IMG/VR virus record: IMGVR_UViG_3300007351_000012
Location: 1 to 50,352 of that record
Source: a virus
Direction: 5' to 3' (one strand)
Length of the DNA stretch: 50,352 nucleotides
Part shown: piece by piece, positions 44,672 through 50,352 of the stretch
Position numbering within the stretch: position 1 is the first letter of the stretch
How the letters are laid out: every line of letters starts with the position of its first letter
Position numbers and translations under genes: made by a program
The notes under the pieces: generated by a model
Seen by the model: the letters and a program-made list of their open reading frames with translations, nothing else
Told to the model about the DNA's origin: nothing
Databases searched by the model: none

Positions 44672-44775
44672 CCCGAAACTGCGCCCTTGACTTTGGCGTA
44701 CTTTCCCGGCTTCGCGCCCTTGGTGGCGACGCCGCCCTTGACGGCCGTGATGGAGTTCGCGGCGGCGTACTTACC
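44663..44775. repeat. 113-bp direct repeat, copy 2
   Basis: Second copy, 1001 bp downstream of the first. It contains the 3' end of the intact minus-strand gene and the stop codon of the plus-strand coiled-coil gene. The 888 bp between copies hold three plus-strand genes. Confidence 0.9.
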
Positions 44776-44856
44776 CATCGGCGGAATCACGGCATTGTGG
44801 ATCTTGCCCGAGCCGACTTGCCCGTTGCCGCGTGTCTGTTTGTGTGCTCTGCCCAT
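44668..44856 (-). CDS. Small basic Gly/Lys/Ala-rich protein (62 aa)
   Basis: MGRAHKQTRGNGQVGSGKIH continues with GKYAAANSITAVKGGVATKG and a lysine-rich end. AGGAG eight bases before ATG 44856 is well placed. Last gene of the leftward virion operon, overlapping the 62-aa acidic gene by 86 bp. A DNA-binding or virion-minor role is possible. Confidence 0.6.
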   Translation of the reverse strand: MGRAHKQTRGNGQVGSGKIHNAVIPPMGKYAAANSITAVKGGVATKGAKPGKYAKVKGAVSG

Positions 44857-44959
44857 TGGTGGTCTCCTGTTCTGGTGAGTTTTTGAATAGCCAATCCCAA
44901 TCCGGCCCGCTCTGCCGGTTGAGATCCGCAGGCGACGGGTGGATGCCTTGATCGTTCAT
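44771..44959 (-). CDS. Small hydrophilic protein (62 aa)
   Basis: Starts by ATGA overlap with the stop of the large internal virion gene: MNDQGIHPSPADLNRQSGPD, Gln/Asp/Ser-rich, no domain. The second half overlaps the basic gene in another frame. Coupled translation supports the first half; certainty is moderate. Confidence 0.4.
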   Translation of the reverse strand: MNDQGIHPSPADLNRQSGPDWDWLFKNSPEQETTNGQSTQTDTRQRASRLGQDPQCRDSADG

Positions 44960-47850
44960 CGAAAGTCCTGGAATCCGGCTTGGCCCATCATCTCTTTCAG
45001 TTTAGCAATGCGTTGCCGGGGATCGGGGATCCTGAGCGCCTTGTTGATCTGGCCCCGCTTGGCCGTGATGGCCCGCGACAGCAGCGCGTGACGGCCATAG
45101 CGATCCGCCTTCTGGTACTCCTCGCTGGCGATCACGCCCTGCATGGCGATATGGATCTGCGAACCCGTCAGGGCCTCGCGGGCGCGAAACTCATAGTCGC
45201 TCTCCCAGGGGTTCTTGCGCGGGTCCCCCAGGCCGACGCGGTTTTGGACCAGCTCGCGGGTCACCGGGTCGGTGTCTTCGATGGCGGGCGCTCCGATGCC
45301 GGGGTTGATGAACGCCTGCGGGGTGTTACGCTGAATCCGCCCGAAGTTGTCGCGCCTGGGCGGCAGGGCGGTACGCACTCCGGGGATCCGCTCCATCGCG
45401 GACGCCATCGGCCCCTGGGCGCGGGTCTCGCGCCGGGAGGGGTCGAGCAGGCGTCCCACGTCGGCCACGGCTGTCGGGACGAAGCTGCCGATCATGCGCT
45501 GCCCCATCTTCTCGAAGGATTTGCCTGACCGCGCGGCTTCGGTGATATCCTCCATGCCGGTCAGCATGGGTTGTTCCTTGACGCTGCGCAGCCCTGACGA
45601 CAGCGCGGCCGCGCCCAACTCGAACGGCTTTTTGGGGTTGGTGAATTCCTCGTACATGTGGGCCCCAGAGACCATCAGGTTGCCGCCAGGCGACAGCGCT
45701 CCGACCTGGTGCCAGCGCCCGCCGATCTTGATCGCCCCAGGGAGCCGGTTGGCGGCTTCCATGGTGCCCCGGTCGGAGGGCAACTCCGGCGACATACCGG
45801 TCATGTGGCCCGATTCGGCGAGCTTCCAGCCCGCGTACATCAGGGCCGGGCCAACCATGCCGCGCCCAATCATCTCCGAGATGCGCTTCTGCTGCGCGGG
45901 CGTGAATGTCTTGGTGACGGCTTTGGTCGCGGCGGCGCGCACCAGCCCTACCGGTGCCCCCACGGCATACTCCATCACGCGGCTGACGATGGCTGAGGGG
46001 GTGCTGGTGAACGGCAGAACCATGTCGAACAAGCCCTGCCCCCAGCGCCCGGTCGCACGCCAGGCTTTCTGGGCAGCGTCGGGCAATTGCGAGGGCGGCA
46101 CGGCCAAGGCGTTGCGGAAACCCTTGAGGCCCTGCCCCAGCATAGTCTTGTTGGCGAACACCGCGAATTCGGAATGAGCGGCGGCGTTGGCCAACATCTC
46201 TTCACTGGGGGCCTTGGCCAGTTGCGCGGCCCGCTTACCGATTGCCGCCGCCCCGAGCTTTCCGGCCCGCTTCTCGTTGATGGCGAGCACGCGGGCTTGG
46301 TCTTCGAGCGAACGCCGCAAGGCATAAGCACGAAACGGCGCGTCCATCGCGCCCTGGGCGCGCCTGACCTTGTTGACGTAGGTGTTGAGCCACTCGTGCT
46401 TGGTCATCAACTCGCGGGGGAAATCGAATTTCTCGAGTTGCTGGGCCTTCGCGCCGTGCTTCCAGATCTGTTTAGCTTCCGGGAACCCCTTGGCCCCCAT
46501 ATCCCAGAGCGACCGTCCCACGGCCCGCAAGTCAGGCCCAGCGACGGTACGCCGGCCAGTGAACCCGCTGAGCACGATATCGGCCATGGATGCCGGTATT
46601 TTGGCAAACTCTTCCAGCGCCATCACCGTAGTGTTGCCACCGAGGTTGCGCCCGGCGTTTTTCAGTCCCGTCAGCAGCCCGGCTTGGCGAATCGCCGAGA
46701 CGATCTCCGGAGCACTCGGCCTGGCGATCCTGAGCATCGACTTGTTGAGGTCTTCGAGCATCGCCATGTATTTGGCGGTGTCGCCGGAATCCCGTGCGGC
46801 GCGGGCCTCGGCGAGGGTGCGGGCCAGATCGGTGTACTGGTCGCTGTCGATGTGGCGGCCCGGCGCGAGGCGCTTGGCGCGGTTGATCCAGTAAGCGTCG
46901 TCGAGCGAACGCTTGGCCATCATCTGGTGCATCTGCAAAAAGCGCCCGTGAGACGAGCCGGTCTTGGCGATCCAGTCCAGGTATCCGGTGGCGTCCTTTT
47001 CGAGCGCCGCGATCGTGTTCTGAATGGCGTATTTCTCGGCGTCGGGGATGGCGGTGTCGAGCTTCTTGGACAGGTTCAGGATCGTGCCATTGAGTTCGCT
47101 GATGCGATTCATGGCCTCGCTGAACACGGCCTGGTGCTTAAGGGGGTCCGATTGCAGTCCTTTGACGGCACGCTGGACCACGCCCTCCGGCAACTGATCG
47201 GCGGCGGCCCGGATCATCTCGTGGGTGACGGGCTCCTGAGGCAGCAGCGGGGTCGTCTCGGACCACTTCGCCAGGAAATCGTCCCAATGGGTTTTCTCGG
47301 CGTCGGAGAGAAAGTCGAGTTTGCCGCGGATGTCGGCCCGCCGCAGCAGGCGCTCGGTGAGTTTGCCCGGCTTGCCCTTGCCAAGGAACGGCTTTGCTGC
47401 CTTCGCCATGCCAACCATTGGCATGACGCCCAGAAAGTCAGAGATGTCCGGCTGGTAGAGCGATTGCGCGAACTCCTGCCCCATCTCCTCGGCTTTTCCC
47501 AAAGGACGTGGCGGGTGCGGCTTTGTCGGCGGCTGTTGGCCACGCAACCATTCCGCCATGGCGTTTGGTGGGTTGCGCGCCGTAAGGTTGGGCAACTGCG
47601 GTGGGCGCTCAGCGATTGGTGCTGGCGCGGGGTATTTTTCCTGAATCTGCGCCGGGATGTAACGCTCGCGATACTTGGGTTGCGCCATGCCCAAGTACGG
47701 TCCCGTTTCTCGGGGTTCTTGGGGTGGTGGTAATTTCGGGCGCAAGTCCACGCTTGGGGCGGGCTCCCCGACTATTGGCCCTAGCAACCGCGCAATCAAG
47801 TCGCGGATGTATGGCTCCAGCGGGTTCGGCTTCTGGGGGATGACGGCCAT
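44956..47850 (-). CDS. Large internal virion / DNA-ejection protein
   Basis: 964 aa. The N-terminal 130 residues are Pro-rich (KPNPLEPYIRDLIARLLGPI, PPQEPRETGPYLG). The rest is long alpha-helical with basic patches (AAKPFLGKGKPGKLTERLLR) and weakly hydrophobic helices (GRGMVGPALMYAGWKLAESG). No enzyme motif is visible. Length, composition and place at the operon end, after two other Gln/Gly-rich genes, match internal core or ejection proteins of podoviruses. Confidence 0.65.
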   Translation of the reverse strand: MAVIPQKPNPLEPYIRDLIARLLGPIVGEPAPSVDLRPKLPPPQEPRETGPYLGMAQPKYRERYIPAQIQEKYPAPAPIAERPPQLPNLTARNPPNAMAEWLRGQQPPTKPHPPRPLGKAEEMGQEFAQSLYQPDISDFLGVMPMVGMAKAAKPFLGKGKPGKLTERLLRRADIRGKLDFLSDAEKTHWDDFLAKWSETTPLLPQEPVTHEMIRAAADQLPEGVVQRAVKGLQSDPLKHQAVFSEAMNRISELNGTILNLSKKLDTAIPDAEKYAIQNTIAALEKDATGYLDWIAKTGSSHGRFLQMHQMMAKRSLDDAYWINRAKRLAPGRHIDSDQYTDLARTLAEARAARDSGDTAKYMAMLEDLNKSMLRIARPSAPEIVSAIRQAGLLTGLKNAGRNLGGNTTVMALEEFAKIPASMADIVLSGFTGRRTVAGPDLRAVGRSLWDMGAKGFPEAKQIWKHGAKAQQLEKFDFPRELMTKHEWLNTYVNKVRRAQGAMDAPFRAYALRRSLEDQARVLAINEKRAGKLGAAAIGKRAAQLAKAPSEEMLANAAAHSEFAVFANKTMLGQGLKGFRNALAVPPSQLPDAAQKAWRATGRWGQGLFDMVLPFTSTPSAIVSRVMEYAVGAPVGLVRAAATKAVTKTFTPAQQKRISEMIGRGMVGPALMYAGWKLAESGHMTGMSPELPSDRGTMEAANRLPGAIKIGGRWHQVGALSPGGNLMVSGAHMYEEFTNPKKPFELGAAALSSGLRSVKEQPMLTGMEDITEAARSGKSFEKMGQRMIGSFVPTAVADVGRLLDPSRRETRAQGPMASAMERIPGVRTALPPRRDNFGRIQRNTPQAFINPGIGAPAIEDTDPVTRELVQNRVGLGDPRKNPWESDYEFRAREALTGSQIHIAMQGVIASEEYQKADRYGRHALLSRAITAKRGQINKALRIPDPRQRIAKLKEMMGQAGFQDFR

Positions 47851-49250
47851 TATTCGTTGATGTTATCCGAACTCCCCATGGTGTTGACGTTGACTTCCAC
47901 CTTGGGACCTTCCAGCGCCTTGATGGCCTTCTCCAACGGAATCAGGTTCGCCCGGATCTTCGTCGACCCCTTGGCGATCTTGTTCAGGGCGTCGATAGCC
48001 CGCTTGGGGTCGCCCTGCATTTCCGACAGGATCGAACTGGCGGTGTAGCTGACCCAATCCTTATCCTGCTTGCGCCCCTCTTCGGTCTCGGCCCTGCCCT
48101 CGGCCCGGATTTGTCGGCCCTCACTGCGGGCGGCGCGGGCTTCCGCCGATTCCGCCCGGTCTTCAGCCGCTTTCTCAACCGACGGCCCCATCTTGTCGAT
48201 CAGGGCGTCGAGCGCTCCGTAATTCTCGGTCACGTCATAGAGGGCCGCAAACTCCAACTGCTGCGTCGCCGCGCCGGGGAAGCGCGCGCGCCAGTAGTCG
48301 ATGCGCTTCTTTTTCTCTTGCGCTGTTTCTTTTTCCGAGTCATCGGGCAGCCGCAGATCGACATCGGTGTCGCCTGCCAGGATGGCGTCGACCGCCGTTA
48401 GGGCCTCTTCAGCCGGGATGCCTTTCAGGATGAACGGCGTCGCGAGCTTGACGCGCTCCTTGGGGTCGAGCGCCACCTTCATGGGAAACAGCCGATCCCG
48501 AGCCTCCTGCTCGGTAATTTTGAACATGCGGGCGGCGCGGAAAATCTGGTGCTCCGGGAGGTCTCCGATGTCGCCGTTGTCCTGCATCTTTTGCAGCATC
48601 GAAATCTTGGCGACGTCTTCATTCCACTCCGGCGAACCGACCGGCTTGGTCATCACGCCCGCCATGGCCCGGTCGCGCATCTGCTCCATCTGGAGCTTCT
48701 GCTGTGCGCCGCCCTGCATCTGCTGCAAGGCTTGCATGATTGGAGCGTCCATCGGGACATCCGGGGTCGGGGGCGGCACCAGCGTGTTCTGAATCCAGCG
48801 GCCCATGCGTTGCAGGGGATTGCCCTGGGGTTGCTGGCCCATCGGGGGAGCGCCCATCCCAGGTTGTCCAGGGGGCGGCATCGCGCCGGGCTGGCCTTGC
48901 GGCTGTTGGGGCTGCCGGGGGCTGTCGTAGTCAAAGTTCAATCCCGCCTTGCGGGCGTCGCGGGCGGCCTTCTGCATGTCGATCGGGAGCCCCAGTTGGG
49001 CCATCTGGACGGCTTCCAGGAATCGCTGCTTGGCAGCCTGCTTCTCCTCATCGCGCACGCCCTTAAAGTTGTCGACGAATTGGTTGATGCCCTCGACAAC
49101 CTGATTCGCCACTGGCGTCTGGTACGGCATCGCGCCCTGGGGCGGAGGCATCCCGCCGCCGTGGTAGAACCCGCGTGCGCCGAGGCCGCGCTGCGGCTGC
49201 GCGCCGGTGTAGCCTGGGATTTGCATTGGAGCTGGCAGGAACCCACCCAT
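47850..49250 (-). CDS. Internal virion protein with disordered N-terminus (466 aa)
   Basis: Residues 1-180 are Gly/Pro/Gln-rich (PQQPQGQPGAMPPPGQPGMG) and presumably disordered. From about 190 there are helices with DRLFPMKVALDPKERVKLAT and a charged coil (AAEDRAESAEARAARSEGRQ). AGGAGG precedes ATG 49250, and the stop overlaps the next start (TAATG). Likely a minor virion protein injected with DNA; inferred from neighbours. Confidence 0.6.
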   Translation of the reverse strand: MGGFLPAPMQIPGYTGAQPQRGLGARGFYHGGGMPPPQGAMPYQTPVANQVVEGINQFVDNFKGVRDEEKQAAKQRFLEAVQMAQLGLPIDMQKAARDARKAGLNFDYDSPRQPQQPQGQPGAMPPPGQPGMGAPPMGQQPQGNPLQRMGRWIQNTLVPPPTPDVPMDAPIMQALQQMQGGAQQKLQMEQMRDRAMAGVMTKPVGSPEWNEDVAKISMLQKMQDNGDIGDLPEHQIFRAARMFKITEQEARDRLFPMKVALDPKERVKLATPFILKGIPAEEALTAVDAILAGDTDVDLRLPDDSEKETAQEKKKRIDYWRARFPGAATQQLEFAALYDVTENYGALDALIDKMGPSVEKAAEDRAESAEARAARSEGRQIRAEGRAETEEGRKQDKDWVSYTASSILSEMQGDPKRAIDALNKIAKGSTKIRANLIPLEKAIKALEGPKVEVNVNTMGSSDNINE

Positions 49251-49259
49251 AAAGACCTC

Positions 49260-50352
49260 CTAGAAAACCCCTTGCAGCAGCGTCGGCACCAGAGAGGCGG
49301 CGCTTAGGCCACCACCGCCACGGTTGAACAGCCCGCCCAGCCCGCCCAGGATTCCGCCCAACCCGCCCAGTAGCGATGGCAGCATTGGCGGCTGATATTG
49401 CGGGAAGGCCGTTGGCGGGTAGCCCGTGGCCGCCGAATATTGGTACGGCAGCAAGGGGTTGTACTCCGGCTGCGTCCTGAGCCACTCGTTGTAGAGCCGC
49501 TGCAACTGGTCCTGCTGAATCGAGTACTGCGATTGCCCGATCCCCAGCCCCGTCGCCAGGTTTTGCATCCAGGTCTGGTCCAGGCCCTGGGCCGTGTCGA
49601 GATTGACGCCGAGCAACTGCAATTGCCGCGCGACTTCCGCCATGGCCGCCTGATTCTCGGTGCCATAGAGAGACTGCGCCCCCTGCATGGCGTTCTGGAG
49701 AAGCTGCTGCGCCGCGTTCGTGCTCGCCCCGAACATTTGGCTCGTTAGCCCGGCACGCTGGTTCATCTGGTTCATCAGCGATTCGAAGTTCTGGGCGCTC
49801 AACTGCTGCCCGGCCCCGAACCCCTGGCCGGAAAGCTGGCCCGCGGCCTGTAATTCCCGCTGGCGCGCGGCTTCCTGGGCCGCCAGGGTCATTTGCCCCA
49901 ACAGGGCGTTCTGGTCCTTGCCCGCCTGCGTCCAGTAGTCGGTGGCGGCGTCGCCAAAGACGGAGGAGAAGCGATTCCCCGAGACGTTGAACCCCTCGGT
50001 CAAGTCGGCGAAGTTGCGCTCCAGTTGCCGCTGCTGGGCGTCGACCATGGCCTGCCAGGCCGGAGTCGCGTTGGTGGCGTACCCGGCGTTCTCGGCGATG
50101 CCCCGCAGGTACCCCATGTCGGCCCCGGTGTCGGCCAGGAATTGGTCCGGGGAGCCAGCCCCGCCGCCCGCCGTTCCGCCGCTGGGGTACTGAATGTTGA
50201 TTTCCGGGAAAGGATTGCCGCCCCCTGGCCCGCCCGCGCCTCCACCCGTCCCTGTTCCCGTCCCGGTCCCCGTGCCGCCTCCTGGGGGCAGCGGCGGGCC
50301 GCCAGTTCCGCCCGGCGGCGGCTGCGTCGTCGGGGGCGGGAACGGATTTGGG
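49260..50352 (-). CDS. Virion-associated Gly/Pro-rich protein, C-terminal part (gene crosses the window ends)
   Basis: Continues the frame that enters at 50352 from base 1. After a Pro-rich linker (PNPFPPPTTQPPPGGTGGPP) and a GTGTGTGTG run come about 280 residues of Gln/Ala-rich helices (AQEAARQRELQAAGQLSGQG, NQMNQRAGLTSQMFGAS). The C-terminus is Gly/Leu-rich and hydrophobic (LPSLLGGLGGILGGLGGLFN), like a membrane-inserting segment. Total 522 aa. Possibly a tail-extension or ejection protein. Confidence 0.7.
   Translation of the reverse strand, partial: PNPFPPPTTQPPPGGTGGPPLPPGGGTGTGTGTGTGGGAGGPGGGNPFPEINIQYPSGGTAGGGAGSPDQFLADTGADMGYLRGIAENAGYATNATPAWQAMVDAQQRQLERNFADLTEGFNVSGNRFSSVFGDAATDYWTQAGKDQNALLGQMTLAAQEAARQRELQAAGQLSGQGFGAGQQLSAQNFESLMNQMNQRAGLTSQMFGASTNAAQQLLQNAMQGAQSLYGTENQAAMAEVARQLQLLGVNLDTAQGLDQTWMQNLATGLGIGQSQYSIQQDQLQRLYNEWLRTQPEYNPLLPYQYSAATGYPPTAFPQYQPPMLPSLLGGLGGILGGLGGLFNRGGGGLSAASLVPTLLQGVF

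Noticed and set aside
46087-47733. Long plus-strand open frame (548 aa) opposite the large internal virion gene
   Set aside because: It mirrors the codon-position GC bias of the minus-strand gene, has no domain, and is typical of shadow frames in GC-rich DNA. The same holds for the long antisense frames at 2936-3976, 8938-9996, 10206-11363 and 19420-20580.
1-50352. CRISPR array, insertion sequence, reverse transcriptase/DGR or toxin-antitoxin locus
   Set aside because: No regularly spaced repeats, no transposase, no YxDD protein and no convincing toxin next to the ribbon-helix-helix genes were found; the latter fit a regulatory pair better.

Overview
The window looks like the complete circular (or circularly permuted) genome of a temperate, short-tailed (podovirus-like) dsDNA phage. 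One minus-strand gene runs off position 1 and re-enters in frame at 50352, so the two window ends join inside a single 522-codon gene. The sequence is GC-rich, small genes are tightly packed with ATGA/GTGA/TAATG overlaps, and the set of genes is standard phage: terminase, portal, scaffold, HK97-type capsid, P22-like connector and tail hub, lysis genes, integrase, Sak4-type recombinase, methylase. Several predicted secreted proteins have signal peptides ending in WGQ or GQ. Together with the GC content this loosely suggests a soil bacterium, possibly Acidobacteriota; this host guess is weak.

Layout. (1) Minus-strand virion arm: a divergent control region at 14.33-14.49 kb drives a leftward operon. 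It runs terminase small subunit, a small gene, then (after a 558-bp non-coding gap and an oppositely oriented HNH gene) portal, scaffold, decoration protein, major capsid, a beta-helix protein, connector, P22 gp10-like hub, tail needle, a GNAT-like protein and the internal/ejection proteins. It continues across the window ends to 44.67 kb. Strong GC hairpins sit in four of its few intergenic gaps. (2) Plus-strand arm 14.49-28.9 kb: small early-type genes, large terminase, a run of signal-peptide-bearing fibre-like proteins (LamG-like, pectate-lyase-like and beta-propeller), a lytic transglycosylase and several membrane proteins of the holin type. (3) 28.9-33.3 kb: the lysogeny module. It has two divergent ribbon-helix-helix regulators with shared operator repeats, a HTH regulator, a tyrosine integrase with an unusual active site, and an attP made of a tRNA-Lys 3' portion flanked by helically phased TGTTCCCA arm sites. 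(4) 33.3-40.4 kb plus strand: methyltransferase, many tiny zinc-ribbon and membrane proteins, Sak4-like recombinase, a stand-alone DnaA domain IV-like protein and a second HNH nuclease, closed by a rho-independent terminator. (5) 40.44-44.67 kb: a structured non-coding region, a replication-type protein, winged-helix paralogues, a GroES-like co-chaperonin and two small proteins resembling only the zinc-binding domain of ClpX. The last stretch is a shuffled cassette zone bounded by a 113-bp direct repeat.

How the parts work together. Virion assembly and packaging genes are split between two diverging arms fed from one operator-rich hub. The lysogeny switch lies opposite it. A perfect 14-bp core of the bacterial parS site, without any ParB gene, lies just upstream of the portal region. 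The most unusual points are parS, the paired ClpX-ZBD proteins next to GroES, the recombination-shuffled end of the right arm, the integrase lacking the first catalytic arginine, and the hairpin hiding the terminase ribosome binding site.
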